From NCBI GenBank assembly GCA_015058875.1, contig SVBN01000023.1:1-44055 (forward strand): a stretch of 44,055 nt of DNA, read 5' to 3'. The position numbers and the translations under genes are program-made. Below are positions 1 to 9,291 of the stretch, piece after piece. This DNA comes from Erysipelotrichaceae bacterium. GTDB taxonomy: Bacteria; Bacillota_I; Bacilli_A; Erysipelotrichales; Erysipelotrichaceae. Below the pieces are notes generated by a model. That model was not told the origin of the DNA. It saw only the letters and a list, made by a program, of their open reading frames with translations, and did no database searches. Every line of letters starts with the position of its first letter. Positions within the stretch are counted from its first letter, which is position 1.

Positions 1-54
1 ATTCGTAATCATTACGGATGTTTTCTGTCCTGCAGTTTTTCATTATGGTCTGTT

Positions 55-83
55 AAAAAGGAGGCACTCTTCTGAGTACCTCC
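55..83 (-). terminator. Intrinsic terminator of the MORN lipoprotein gene
   Basis: An inverted repeat (60-69 with 74-83, TTCT loop, one G-U pair) is flanked on the plus strand by AAAAA at 55-59. Read on the minus strand this is a 10-bp hairpin followed by a U-tract, about 90 bases after the stop codon of the minus-strand lipoprotein gene. Positions 1-54 show no recognisable gene. Confidence 0.75.
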
Positions 84-170
84 TCAACTCAAGACCTGGT
101 TTCACTTACTTTGCGTAAGATCCGCAAATGTCTCAGTTCCTTTCAGTCTGATCGGGATGAACCGGAAAAC

Positions 171-1253
171 TCAGTAGCCCGGCGAAACGATCATGGCACC
201 GGCCGCGTCAATGGCTTCATAGTCCCCGTCGGGAGAAGTCAGTGTGCTGCGGCAGAGCGGCATGGCACAGATATTGACGATGCTGCCGCGGTCAGCCGAG
301 GTTACGGAATAGGCGAAGACGAGATGATACCACCCGTCATCGTTCTGCACAATCATGGATGTGACCGTATCGGCACCGGCATAGGGCTTATAGCGCTGCA
401 CGGATTTTACCGCCGCATTGCGGATCAGAATCAGGGAAGGCTCCGAGCCTTCTTTGAATGTACCGAAGCTGTATTTACTGTCGTATTCTTTGGACAGATC
501 ATTTCCGGATGCTTTGCCTTCAAACAGCGCGGAATGACCGGAAATAAAGGATACTTCCTGCTCGCTGAGGCAGTAGGAATCACTCCGCATGCCTTCCAGA
601 TAGGCTATCATTGCGGCAGCGGAATCCTGGGGTTTGCCGTTTTTGTAATATACCGGATATGACTTTAAGGAATCATGATAGCGGATGGTCTTTATCATTC
701 TTCCGTCAAATGCATTATTGACAAACTGTCCCGTGATCTCTGTTTCTGTATCACCGTCCTGATAGACAAATGTTCCTTCTCCTTCAGCGAGCCCCTTGCT
801 GACTTCTCCGGTATAGCTGCCTTCCGGGATATCTTCGGAAGCGCTGATACGGAAATGTGCAGATGAGATACTGCCCGGACCGTCCGGCAGACCGCTGATC
901 CAGGTGCCGGTGAAAGAGAAATCCTCCGATTGGAAGGAGCCGTTGCCGGAAGGCACTTTGCCGTCGACTTCACCGGAATACAGGCCGCTGATCGTCTGAT
1001 CGTGATAGGTGCTGCTGTATGTCACATTTTCTGCTGCTCCGGATACCAGCACGCCCTGTTCGAATATGCCTTCCGCCCGGGCTTCATTTTCCATGACGGC
1101 CAGACCCTGTCCTTCCGGTATTTTGCTTTTCACTTTACCGGTATAAACAGACGGCAGGGTATTTCCGAAAACGGTAATATCCATTTCTTTTTCTTTGACG
1201 CTGCAGCCGGCAAGCAGAAGCACCGGCAGGATTAACCAGATTAATTTTTTCAT
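171..1253 (-). CDS. MORN-repeat lipoprotein
   Basis: Predicted membrane-anchored surface lipoprotein of 360 residues. The N-terminus MKKLIWLILPVLLLAGCS is a lipoprotein signal with lipobox LAGC. The first half contains several MORN-like units (YxGxxxxxxPxGxG: YTGKVKSKIPEGQG, YSGEVDGKVPSGNG, FTGTWISGLPDGPG, YTGEVSKGLAEGEG), which in other proteins mediate lipid or protein contacts. The second half has no recognised domain. I chose the ATG at 1253 because the signal peptide begins there; an ATG at 1262 adds three residues, and an in-frame GTG further up gives an unlikely hydrophilic extension. It is divergent from the glycosidase-like gene at 1330, with a gap of 76 bases. Function unknown. Confidence 0.75.
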   Translation of the reverse strand: MKKLIWLILPVLLLAGCSVKEKEMDITVFGNTLPSVYTGKVKSKIPEGQGLAVMENEARAEGIFEQGVLVSGAAENVTYSSTYHDQTISGLYSGEVDGKVPSGNGSFQSEDFSFTGTWISGLPDGPGSISSAHFRISASEDIPEGSYTGEVSKGLAEGEGTFVYQDGDTETEITGQFVNNAFDGRMIKTIRYHDSLKSYPVYYKNGKPQDSAAAMIAYLEGMRSDSYCLSEQEVSFISGHSALFEGKASGNDLSKEYDSKYSFGTFKEGSEPSLILIRNAAVKSVQRYKPYAGADTVTSMIVQNDDGWYHLVFAYSVTSADRGSIVNICAMPLCRSTLTSPDGDYEAIDAAGAMIVSPGY

Positions 1254-1329
1254 GTCATCCATTTTACCGCAGTACAGCAGGATTTTCACACTTTCTTTTC
1301 ACACAGAAATCGTTTAACATTGAAAACAT

Positions 1330-2244
1330 ATGAAGAAAATAAAGAAAATGATGGCTGTTCTCTGCCTGGGACTGGCTTCTGTCTCCGCCCACACACTGAC
1401 TGCCGAAGCAGAACTTGTGAATAAAGCCTGGGGACAGGGATATTCCAACACGTTTATTCTGGGACTGAACAATACGGTCGGCTCTGCGGTAAACATCTAT
1501 ACGCTGAAAGGAACCGAGCCCTCCGTTATTCATCACACCGGAAATTTCAACGGCATCAATTATGACATGCTGGAAGTCACTCCGTCGGAAACAACCTTTG
1601 TAAAGCTTGATTATATGGGCTATGCGGAATGGCTCAACAACATTTATGACTGGGGTCTGGTCAGCGAAGGATATGTGCGTGCCGGCGGAATCAACGCCAA
1701 CTATTATTCCTGGCATACAAATCCCAATGCCGGTCAGCCGGTCGGCGGCGTCAGAGTAGCCGGCAAGTGGACGGATTTCCGCGGAGAGCCGAATATGCCA
1801 GAATACGGCAACGGTTATGTCACAGCCTACTGGGACAGAACCGGACTGATGAAGCTGGTATACAGCGGAGAAGACGTGAACGGCGGCGGATGGGTCGGCG
1901 AGAAAGTCGAATCGGAATGCGCTTTATCAGGTTCATATACATATATCGTCAACGGCGAGCGCAAGGATCTGACCGGCGGTTCCGGATGGTACGAATATCA
2001 TTACAACGATTACGCCTTCAGCTGCCTTGCCCAGAAAAAAGACGGAACATATTACCTGATCAGTTTCTGGAACGGCATGCGCGATGAAAAGGTACAGGAC
2101 TTCCTGCTGGAACTGGATGTCTACAACGCCCTGCGTCTGGATGGCGGCACGAGTACTTCCATGTGCTATGAGGAAGATGCCGTTCAGGAAGCAGAACCGT
2201 CTGAAACAGAGGATGAAGAGGATTTAAGCAGACTGCTCGGATAA
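1330..2244 (+). CDS. Secreted phosphodiester glycosidase (NAGPA-domain) family protein
   Basis: 304 residues with an N-terminal signal peptide (KK-rich start, hydrophobic stretch to about residue 20, AEA cleavage region near 25-27). The body has the hallmarks of the NAGPA/phosphodiester-glycosidase fold: an R-A-G-G-I-N-A-N-Y-Y motif near residue 118 and L-R-L-D-G-G-T-S-T-S-M near residue 266. The family includes the enzyme that uncovers mannose-6-phosphate in animals and many bacterial envelope proteins. The exact bacterial substrate is unknown; teichoic-acid or glycan phosphodiesters are possible. The C-terminus is very acidic (SETEDEEDL). No clear Shine-Dalgarno lies upstream of the ATG. 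A lipoprotein gene follows 27 bases downstream, probably in the same transcript. Confidence 0.75.
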   Translation: MKKIKKMMAVLCLGLASVSAHTLTAEAELVNKAWGQGYSNTFILGLNNTVGSAVNIYTLKGTEPSVIHHTGNFNGINYDMLEVTPSETTFVKLDYMGYAEWLNNIYDWGLVSEGYVRAGGINANYYSWHTNPNAGQPVGGVRVAGKWTDFRGEPNMPEYGNGYVTAYWDRTGLMKLVYSGEDVNGGGWVGEKVESECALSGSYTYIVNGERKDLTGGSGWYEYHYNDYAFSCLAQKKDGTYYLISFWNGMRDEKVQDFLLELDVYNALRLDGGTSTSMCYEEDAVQEAEPSETEDEEDLSRLLG

Positions 2245-2271
2245 CAGCCTGCACGGAAAGGAATATCTGTT

Positions 2272-3270
2272 ATGAAATACAGAAAAATCATGCTGTTTCT
2301 TCTGTCCGCAGGACTCATGTCAGGATGCGGAAATGCATCACAGCCGGATCAGACACCTTCAGACGCAAAGAATACGCCGGAAGCTGCCGCGGAAAGCACA
2401 CCTGCAGAAAACACTGCACCGGAAACAGCGCCTTATGCCGGGTTTGAAAAGGGAACAGTGCTTTATGATAAGGACAATGTCCGGATTGCACTGGATGGCT
2501 TTGAGGATGACGGAAGTCATCTGAGAATATCCTATATGGTTGAAAACAGCACGGATCATGTGGTCAGAGTCAATTTCGGGGACGGATACTTTGACGGCGT
2601 CTATGCTGAAAGAACAAACGTCCAGCTTGGTGACTTTGAGCCTGGTGTGAAAGAAACAAAGTCTGTTACCTACTCGGAAGAATACTTTGAATATTACATT
2701 ACGGATGAGCCGCATACCATTGAAATGAATGTGGATATCTGGGATCTTGATCACAATAACAAAACAGACAGTTTTACAGCTGCTCTGGAATCTGCGGAAA
2801 ACAGCAGCGTCTCAGATCCTGCCGCAGCACTTCAGCTGCTGGGAGAAATGAATGCACCGGAGCCGGTCCGGTTCTACCAGATGGGTTTCGTCAACAGAAA
2901 ACTGCCGGTATGCTTTGTTCCTTCCGGCATTCCTGCCAGAGCATTGGCACGTCTGGCCATGCCGCAGGCAATGAGATCATCTTTTGTGAATCCCAGCTGC
3001 ATGGGCGTTATGGTGGGAGACTGGTCATTTCTGGTTTATATTGATGAATCCGATGTGACAGAAAAGCAGGCTATGTATGACGCCTCCGATTTCCTCATCA
3101 ACGGAGAACCTGCCAGCTGCTATGCATATACCGTTCAGTCGCATCCGGGACACGGCAGCGTCATGATGATCGGAGTCCCTGAAGGGGTGACGCCGGACGA
3201 TATCCAGTCATTCAGTTTCACGATTCACTGCGGCGACCGTCAGTCTGTCGAAGTAAGCTGGAGCTTCTGA
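2272..3270 (+). CDS. Uncharacterised lipoprotein
   Basis: 332 residues. The signal peptide ends in the lipobox MSGCG, followed by a low-complexity linker rich in Pro, Ala, Thr and Glu (about residues 22-55), typical of surface lipoproteins of Gram-positive bacteria. The following domain (about 60-165) looks beta-rich and resembles FxLD/DUF4352-type immunoglobulin-like lipoprotein domains in layout; the C-terminal half is unrecognised. The ribosome site AAAGGA lies 10 bases before the ATG. It is co-oriented with the phosphodiester-glycosidase gene and followed by a terminator, so the two likely form an operon. Function unknown. Confidence 0.7.
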   Translation: MKYRKIMLFLLSAGLMSGCGNASQPDQTPSDAKNTPEAAAESTPAENTAPETAPYAGFEKGTVLYDKDNVRIALDGFEDDGSHLRISYMVENSTDHVVRVNFGDGYFDGVYAERTNVQLGDFEPGVKETKSVTYSEEYFEYYITDEPHTIEMNVDIWDLDHNNKTDSFTAALESAENSSVSDPAAALQLLGEMNAPEPVRFYQMGFVNRKLPVCFVPSGIPARALARLAMPQAMRSSFVNPSCMGVMVGDWSFLVYIDESDVTEKQAMYDASDFLINGEPASCYAYTVQSHPGHGSVMMIGVPEGVTPDDIQSFSFTIHCGDRQSVEVSWSF

Positions 3271-3299
3271 AAACAATATCTGAAATGAATCAGAAAATA

Positions 3300-3323
3300 A
3301 TGCAGGCGTGTGTCTGCATTTTT
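3300..3323 (+). terminator. Intrinsic terminator
   Basis: An 8-bp hairpin (ATGCAGGC with GTCTGCAT, GTGT loop, one G-U pair) is followed by TTTTCT. It ends the transcript of the two secreted-protein genes upstream. Confidence 0.8.
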
Positions 3324-3373
3324 CTGACGGTCGGAAAGCATTCAGAATCCGTACTGCCGCCCATCATGCACTG

Positions 3374-3382
3374 TGATACAAT
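3374..3382 (+). promoter_or_regulatory. Extended -10 promoter of the GPH transporter
   Basis: TGATACAAT, an extended -10 element, lies 38 bases before the start codon; no good -35 is visible. The same nine-base string occurs before the genes at 33235 and 42782. Confidence 0.6.
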
Positions 3383-3420
3383 ATTTTTATACATTTCATA
3401 TTTTCTTTCAGGGGGAAATC

Positions 3421-4908
3421 ATGTCAGATCATCAGAACAGCTATATCAGCCGCACCAGCGGTCTGAAAGCAAAAGACTACATCGGGTATGCGATGGTGGA
3501 TACCGCGGGATGTCTTGTCTTTGCACTGGTCACAACGCTTCTTCAGAAATTCTATACCGATATTTTTCATCTGAGTCCGCTGTTTATCATGGTCATGTTC
3601 ATCGTGGCCAGAGTATGGGACGGAATCAACGATCCGATCATGGGACGCATCTGCGACACCGTGGAACCGGGAAAGCATGGACGCTACCGGAAATGGATCC
3701 TTTATGCGGCGGTTCCGCTTGCGGTTTCCGCCGTGCTGATGTTCCTCAAGCTTCCCGGAATCGGTGAAGAGGGACATTATACGGCGACCTGCATTTATGC
3801 GACATGCACATATATCTTCTTCGGCATGGCCTATACCGTACTGCAGATCCCGTATGGATCGCTTGCGTCCGTTGTGACAACGGATGCGCATGAGCGCTCC
3901 AAGCTTTCCGTATTCCGTTCGATCGGCGCTGCGCTGGGCTCCATTCCGGTGCTGCTGATTGCAAGCTTTGCGTATGCCGACAGACTGGACGCTTCCGGCA
4001 ATCCGGTGATCGGAGAAAACGGCAAAGTCATTACCGACATGCAGTATGCGCCGGTGATCAAAGGCGTCGTTATCATGGCGGTTGTTTCCTGCATCATGCT
4101 GCTGATCAGCTTTACGCTGAATAAGGAGCGTGTAAAGACAAAGCCGCAGCCGCCCCAGAAAGGGGCAGCCGCAAAGGCAATCCGCCTGCTGTTCCGCAAC
4201 CGCGCATTTGTCGCCATTACCATGGTTTCCATGCTATTACTGGCGGGACAGATGTTTACCCAGAGCTTCTATACCTATCTGTTTGATGACTATTTCCATG
4301 CAAATTGGATGAACCTGGCAACCCAGGCATGCACGTACTCACCGATGATCATCTTCATGTTCTTCCTTCCGAAACTGACCGGAAAGAAGGGCAAGAAGGA
4401 AGTGACGCAGATCGGCATGACCGTAGCCGCACTGGCAAATCTGGTTCTGTTCTTCCTGAGGGGAATGGATCCTTCGAAACTGCTGTGGATCTTCCTTGCA
4501 ATGAACTTCATCAGCGGCTGCGGACTGACAACGCTGGTCATGCAGCTGTGGGCAATGGTTGCCGATGCGATCGATGATATCGAAGTTAAGACGGGAAGCA
4601 GGGATGACGGAACAGCTTATTCCGTATTCAATCTGTTCCGCAAGGTCGGACAGGTGCTTGCTGCAATCTGTGTCAACGGTGCACTCCTCGGCATGAATTA
4701 CAAATATGAGAAAGGCGCTGTCCAGACGCTTTCCAATCTGAAAATCATGTATGACATGGGCACGCTGATTCCGGCTGTGATGTTCGGAATTATGGCTGTA
4801 CTGCTGTTTGTCTGCTATCCGCTGACCCGTGAAAAAACAGCAGAGCTCCAGGTCCAAAAGGAACTGAAGCTCAGAGAATCCTACGAAAATAACGAAATCG
4901 ATATTTAA
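3421..4908 (+). CDS. GPH-family (MelB-like) sugar:cation symporter
   Basis: 495-residue integral membrane protein of the glycoside-pentoside-hexuronide family (MFS superfamily), expected to import an oligosaccharide or glycoside with a cation. Visible family hallmarks are the first-helix stretch starting YIGYAMVDTAG, the loop with WDGINDPIMGRICD and GRYRKWIL near residues 62-85, and about twelve hydrophobic segments. The start at 3421 follows AGGGGGAA at good spacing; an ATG upstream would add an unlikely leader. It ends tail-to-tail with the GH31 gene, the two stop regions overlapping by four bases, which suggests a shared carbohydrate role. Substrate not determinable here; alpha-linked glucosides or xylosides fit the neighbouring GH31. 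Confidence 0.85.
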   Translation: MSDHQNSYISRTSGLKAKDYIGYAMVDTAGCLVFALVTTLLQKFYTDIFHLSPLFIMVMFIVARVWDGINDPIMGRICDTVEPGKHGRYRKWILYAAVPLAVSAVLMFLKLPGIGEEGHYTATCIYATCTYIFFGMAYTVLQIPYGSLASVVTTDAHERSKLSVFRSIGAALGSIPVLLIASFAYADRLDASGNPVIGENGKVITDMQYAPVIKGVVIMAVVSCIMLLISFTLNKERVKTKPQPPQKGAAAKAIRLLFRNRAFVAITMVSMLLLAGQMFTQSFYTYLFDDYFHANWMNLATQACTYSPMIIFMFFLPKLTGKKGKKEVTQIGMTVAALANLVLFFLRGMDPSKLLWIFLAMNFISGCGLTTLVMQLWAMVADAIDDIEVKTGSRDDGTAYSVFNLFRKVGQVLAAICVNGALLGMNYKYEKGAVQTLSNLKIMYDMGTLIPAVMFGIMAVLLFVCYPLTREKTAELQVQKELKLRESYENNEIDI

Positions 4909-6920
4909 ACAATCTCAAACCAGACAGGCATGTCTTCGGGGGCGCAGGGCACTTCAAGCTCTGTGCCTCCTTTGATTTCCGGACCTTCCCCGCGCAGCTT
5001 CCAGCCGGACGCAAAGGACGGCAGCTTTACGCTGACACTGTCTTTTCCTTCATCAAAGACCGGGCAGGCAAGGATCTTCTCTCCGCACATAAAGCAGTCG
5101 GCCTCGCGGTCATAATCCGGCTGTTTCAGGAAGACCGGATAAATCATAGGCATATTCTCTGCAATGCACCGGTTCATTTCACTGTGCAGATACGGCACGA
5201 GCCGTTCTCTCAGATCAAACAGTTTTCTGACTGCCGGCATGAGCTCCGGATACAGCCAGGGCATGTTGGAAGGCTCGCCCGGCTTCCAGGAATGGAGCAC
5301 AAAGCGCGGGGTAAACAGGGCGTACTGCAGCCAGCGCATAAACAGTTCTTCCGAAGGCTTCGGGCCGGCAAAACCGCCGATGTCCTGCCCGAAGAAACAG
5401 AAGCCGGACAGAGACATCGTCATCGCCTGATAATGATTGAAGCGCAGGTCATGAAAGTCCGTATAATTGTCGCCGGTCCATGTGGTGGCTTCCCGCTGGG
5501 TACCGGCAATGGCACATCTGGAAATCATAAATGGAACATCTTCCGTATCACTCTCATATTCCATGCATGCTTCCCGGGAGGCACGTGACATCAGATAGGA
5601 GAACAGCGGCCGGATCAGATTTGCACTGATCTTCTTTCCGAAACCGCATGCCAGAACATCTTTATCCCATACATCATATTCATTGTTGTCATTCCAGAGA
5701 TTCCGGTATCCGTATTTCAGCAGATGCTCTTTTACACATGTTTTCCAGAATTCATATGCGCCGGGATTGGTGAAATCCAGGTAGCCGGCAAAACCGCCCC
5801 AGAACGGGAAGACAGCCGGTGCACCGTCGGCGTAATGCAGAAACCATCCGTTTTCCGCAATCGTCTGATACATCGGATGTATGGTCAGAAAAGCCGGCTT
5901 GATATTCGGGATGATTTCCAGTCCGTGTTTGCGAAAGTGATCCGCAAGTCCTTTCGGGGAAGGGATTTTATCCCTGTTCCAGTGGAAGACACAGCGCTGA
6001 TCACCGATCTGTGTATAGCCGCTCGACAGATAGAATCCGCGGGCGCGAATGCCGTTTTCCTCACACCGCTCAATAAAGCCTCTGAGTCTATGGTCCGCAT
6101 CCGGTGCGTCGGTGTATTCCATCGTACTGCCGCAGTAGGAGAACGCCCATTCCGGGACCGGCTCAATCCCGCCGCAGAGCGCATTGAATTTCCGTATGAT
6201 CTCCATCGGCGTTCCCGGTATGAAGTACAGAATCATATTGTCTTCTTCATAGCGGATGGAATTGAACGGCTCAAAATAATTGTCATGTTCCTGGCCGAAA
6301 TTAATGCGGCCATTGCTGTAAGTGTCATAGAACAGCCCGTATGCACCGGCACTGTTTTCACAGATATAGAAGGGCACATGCTTGTAAAGCGGATCGGAGT
6401 ATTCTGCCCGGAATCCCATCGCATCCCCGGTTCCGAGATCAAAGCTTCTGCCGGATTTGTTCACCTGTCCGCTCTTGTCTCCCAGTCCGTAAATCTTCTG
6501 GTTTTCCTCACGTCTTGTAAAATGAACAGATCCGTCTCCGAGCTCGCCCGCAAAGTTATAAGCAAGTCCGCTGCGGTCCTGATACAGAATGCCTTTCTCA
6601 TTTTCCGCGGTGATCCGGAAGTTCATCAGTTCAATATGAAACTGCAGTCCGCAGTGTTCGAAATGAAGAATACCGTCTTTCTCTGATATTTCCGGACATA
6701 CTGTTTCAAATCCTTCACAGCTGAGTCTGTCTCTGCCTTCTTTCGGGCACTGTCCGTCCGGCGCCACGCTCCAGGTCGGGAAGAGATTCTCTCTGTCTTT
6801 GATCAGGGCAATGCGCAGAATGCCATCAAAGAAATCCAGACGCATCAAAGCGCCGTCGGATTCATATTCGGCAAAGAAACCGCCGTTGATTGTCTGTCTG
6901 AATTCATGTCTGAATTTCAT
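4905..6920 (-). CDS. GH31 family glycosidase (alpha-glucosidase/alpha-xylosidase type)
   Basis: 671 residues, no signal peptide, so cytoplasmic. The GH31 plan is clear: N-terminal beta domain with Y-G-L-G-D near 144, the TIM barrel from P-E-W-A-F (256), W-N-D-N-N-E-Y at 409-415 with predicted nucleophile D411, S-R-C near 467, and W-T-G-D-N at 481-485 with predicted acid/base D484, then a C-terminal beta domain. Canonical GH31 enzymes have W-x-D-M-N-E at the nucleophile, so N413 is unusual and may mark a separate subfamily such as an alpha-N-acetylgalactosaminidase-like group; specificity is open. It overlaps the upstream esterase by four bases (ATGA), so the two are translationally coupled. 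Confidence 0.85.
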   Translation of the reverse strand: MKFRHEFRQTINGGFFAEYESDGALMRLDFFDGILRIALIKDRENLFPTWSVAPDGQCPKEGRDRLSCEGFETVCPEISEKDGILHFEHCGLQFHIELMNFRITAENEKGILYQDRSGLAYNFAGELGDGSVHFTRREENQKIYGLGDKSGQVNKSGRSFDLGTGDAMGFRAEYSDPLYKHVPFYICENSAGAYGLFYDTYSNGRINFGQEHDNYFEPFNSIRYEEDNMILYFIPGTPMEIIRKFNALCGGIEPVPEWAFSYCGSTMEYTDAPDADHRLRGFIERCEENGIRARGFYLSSGYTQIGDQRCVFHWNRDKIPSPKGLADHFRKHGLEIIPNIKPAFLTIHPMYQTIAENGWFLHYADGAPAVFPFWGGFAGYLDFTNPGAYEFWKTCVKEHLLKYGYRNLWNDNNEYDVWDKDVLACGFGKKISANLIRPLFSYLMSRASREACMEYESDTEDVPFMISRCAIAGTQREATTWTGDNYTDFHDLRFNHYQAMTMSLSGFCFFGQDIGGFAGPKPSEELFMRWLQYALFTPRFVLHSWKPGEPSNMPWLYPELMPAVRKLFDLRERLVPYLHSEMNRCIAENMPMIYPVFLKQPDYDREADCFMCGEKILACPVFDEGKDSVSVKLPSFASGWKLRGEGPEIKGGTELEVPCAPEDMPVWFEIV

Positions 6921-8266
6921 GCTTTGGGATTTCCTTTCGTCAACATGTTAACACCGGTTTTCAGATAGGAAGGCCTGCCCATGCCGGTACCTTCTTTCCG
7001 GAAACAGAGCACTTTTGCTTTTCCGTTCTCACAGGGCTGCCACAGCGGTCTGCCGCTTCCGTTGGGATTGCCGTTTTCCGCATAAGCCGCCAGGTAATCC
7101 GCCATCTGAGACGAGACTTCATAATCCCTGTCCGCATACGGCCGCCATGACTGACGGAGCCTGCCGAAGAGATAGCGAAGATCACAGGAATGGAACGCGC
7201 CGTTATTATCACCCGGGGCATCGATATCGAAGTAATAGATATATGCATGATTGTCTTTTCCGAACTGATTCCCGATATGGGCCATGAGCGGTGCATACAT
7301 GTCGTTGTTTGTATAACCGATCATATATCCGACATCCAGCGGCTGATGAATGATCTGATCCACCGGTGCTTTCAGAAGATACCCGTCCACCACCGGCATC
7401 GTATTGTAAAGCGTGTCTTTGTGCTCTGCCTTCATATGTTCCGCTGAGGCAAGCAGAACATGCAGATCCAGATTTCTTAATTCTTCTAGATTCCTGCATC
7501 CGGCGTATTCCATCAGATCCAGCCAGTAGCTTCTTGTTTCCTCTGCCTTTTTGGGCAGGGCGAACTTCGGAAACAGTCCGGCGCCGGACATCATCAGAAC
7601 CCGCTGAAACAGTCCTTCATTGTCATGATTCAGACAAAGATACTGGATGGAGATCGCACCGGCACTCTGACCGGCAAGCGTGATATTCTCCGGGTCACCG
7701 CCGAAGTCCGCAATATGATTCCTGACCCATTTCAGCGCAGCCAGCTGATCATCCAGTCCGAAGTTCCCGTCTCTGCCGTATTCCTTCTGTATCTCTTCGT
7801 GCGTCAGATAGCCGAAAATGCCGACACGGTAATTGATAAAGACAGTAATAATGCCTCTGCGTGCCAGCTCATAGCCGCGGAAGGGTTCTTCGGCGTTGGC
7901 TCCGGAGTTGAATCCGCCGCCGTGAATGAATACCATGACCGGGCAGTGCTCCGCATTCTCCGGCGCAAAGATATTCAGATTCAGACAGTCTTCATCATAA
8001 TGAAAGTCCAGCCCCTCCCGGAATTCCCGGAAGTAGAACAGCCGCTCCGGATTATCCAGGTGCGGATAATACTGCCGGTATTGGGGACAGGCGTTTCCGA
8101 AAGAAGATGCGTCGAGTTCTTCCTCAAAGCGGTCGATCGGCACGGCATAGCGGAAGCGCTCTGCCTTCGCATAGGGAATACCCAGGAATTCCCGGCATCC
8201 TTCCGTCAGATTTCCGCGGATTCTTCCCATCTCTGTTTCAATTGCAATATGTTTTTTCTCATCCAT
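6917..8266 (-). CDS. Type-B carboxylesterase
   Basis: 449-residue alpha/beta hydrolase of the carboxylesterase type-B family, cytoplasmic (no signal). The oxyanion motif H-G-G-G-F is at 115-119, the nucleophile elbow G-Q-S-A-G places Ser201, and G-A-F-H-S-C-D-L-R-Y-L-F-G gives catalytic His359; the acid is probably D322 in N-N-D-M-Y. AAGAGGAAT precedes the ATG. It is the first gene of an operon with the GH31 enzyme and likely removes acyl groups from the imported sugar before or after cleavage (inference from context). The sequence upstream on the minus strand has a GATAACAATT string like half of a lac-type operator, but no full palindrome. Confidence 0.85.
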   Translation of the reverse strand: MDEKKHIAIETEMGRIRGNLTEGCREFLGIPYAKAERFRYAVPIDRFEEELDASSFGNACPQYRQYYPHLDNPERLFYFREFREGLDFHYDEDCLNLNIFAPENAEHCPVMVFIHGGGFNSGANAEEPFRGYELARRGIITVFINYRVGIFGYLTHEEIQKEYGRDGNFGLDDQLAALKWVRNHIADFGGDPENITLAGQSAGAISIQYLCLNHDNEGLFQRVLMMSGAGLFPKFALPKKAEETRSYWLDLMEYAGCRNLEELRNLDLHVLLASAEHMKAEHKDTLYNTMPVVDGYLLKAPVDQIIHQPLDVGYMIGYTNNDMYAPLMAHIGNQFGKDNHAYIYYFDIDAPGDNNGAFHSCDLRYLFGRLRQSWRPYADRDYEVSSQMADYLAAYAENGNPNGSGRPLWQPCENGKAKVLCFRKEGTGMGRPSYLKTGVNMLTKGNPKA

Positions 8267-8363
8267 GACAGATTCCTCTTGAACGTCAATTGTTATCTAC
8301 ATATTAACACGGCTGAGTGCATCAGACTGTCTTTTCCTGATGGGCGGCAGCCGCAGAGAACAG

Positions 8364-8369
8364 TATAAT
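8364..8369 (+). promoter_or_regulatory. -10 element of the metalloprotease gene
   Basis: A perfect TATAAT lies 30 bases before the ATG at 8400, with GAGATGAGGAA as the ribosome site between. No convincing -35 is visible. The remaining 8267-8363 is the divergent promoter region shared with the esterase operon. Confidence 0.6.
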
Positions 8370-8399
8370 GAAGCAGGTATGAGATGAGGAAAAAAGAAC

Positions 8400-9191
8400 A
8401 TGAGAGTATTCAATACTGTAAATACGGATGATCTGAACAGTGAGGAAGCCGTCATGCATTACTGGGACTCCGAACTGATCCGGAAACTGTATTTTCTTCC
8501 GAAGCGTGTCACGGAAGAACAGAAGGAATCCTTTCTGAGCAGTGCATCATATGCAGCAGTCACCGGACAGCTGAAACACATGATGGAAACAATCAATCCG
8601 GAAAAGGAATGCCTGGATATGATTCATGCATTTGAGAAGGATACGGGATATGTTTCCGGGGATGCGCAGCTGTATCTGATTCTCGGGTGCGGAACCACAA
8701 CAATATATACAGCGGAATATGAAGGAAAAGAAGTATCTGTCCTGTGCATGGAATCGCTGCATGGCAGTACGGAAAGACTGAAGCTTCTGCTGGCGCATGA
8801 ATATACACATCTGGTCCGCAAAGCCGTATTGAAAAAAGATATCTTTGAGGAATGCATCGGCGAGCGGCTGGCAGCGGAAGGAATTGCGGAAAACTATTCC
8901 CGCGAACAGGTTCCCGGAAGAAACGACGCTGAGTACTGCATTGTCCATGAGGATACGGTCATATGGGTAAAAGAGAATCTTTCATGGCTGGAAGGTATGA
9001 CGGATATGCATCTGGAAGATGCTTCGCTGATGAAAGATCTGTTTTATATGTTTGCGGACATTGATTATCCCGTCAGATCGGGATATGTATACGGATATCT
9101 TGCCGTAAAGCATTATCTGGAGCGGAATCATATGCAGGTCAGAGACATTCTGCTGACAGACTGGCATGAGATTCTCCGTCAGAAAGCATGA
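8400..9191 (+). CDS. Putative zinc metalloprotease (DUF2268/YjaZ-like)
   Basis: 263 residues, no signal peptide or membrane helix. The motif L-A-H-E-Y-T-H at 131-137 is a HExxH zinc site, and E160 in A-A-E-G-I-A-E lies 23 residues beyond the second His, matching the third ligand of gluzincin-type peptidases. The layout resembles the DUF2268 family of predicted Zn-dependent proteases. The natural substrate is unknown. No terminator is visible before the ECF gene about 100 bases downstream, so readthrough is possible. Confidence 0.7.
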   Translation: MRVFNTVNTDDLNSEEAVMHYWDSELIRKLYFLPKRVTEEQKESFLSSASYAAVTGQLKHMMETINPEKECLDMIHAFEKDTGYVSGDAQLYLILGCGTTTIYTAEYEGKEVSVLCMESLHGSTERLKLLLAHEYTHLVRKAVLKKDIFEECIGERLAAEGIAENYSREQVPGRNDAEYCIVHEDTVIWVKENLSWLEGMTDMHLEDASLMKDLFYMFADIDYPVRSGYVYGYLAVKHYLERNHMQVRDILLTDWHEILRQKA

Positions 9192-9291
9192 TGGAAAAAT
9201 ACATATTCGGGTAGAAAACAGCACTGTAAAAAGAAAAGAAAATGAGTGACAATAATTCGGGAAATCAATGACGGTTTCCGGGGGAAATAAA

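Noticed and set aside
5724..6686. A 320-codon open frame antisense to the GH31 gene
   Set aside because: No start signals or recognisable domain, and the opposite strand carries intact GH31 catalytic motifs.
8267..8330. lac-operator-like GATAACAATT before the esterase/GH31 operon
   Set aside because: Only one half resembles a LacI-type site; no matching second half or nearby LacI gene, so I did not list an operator.
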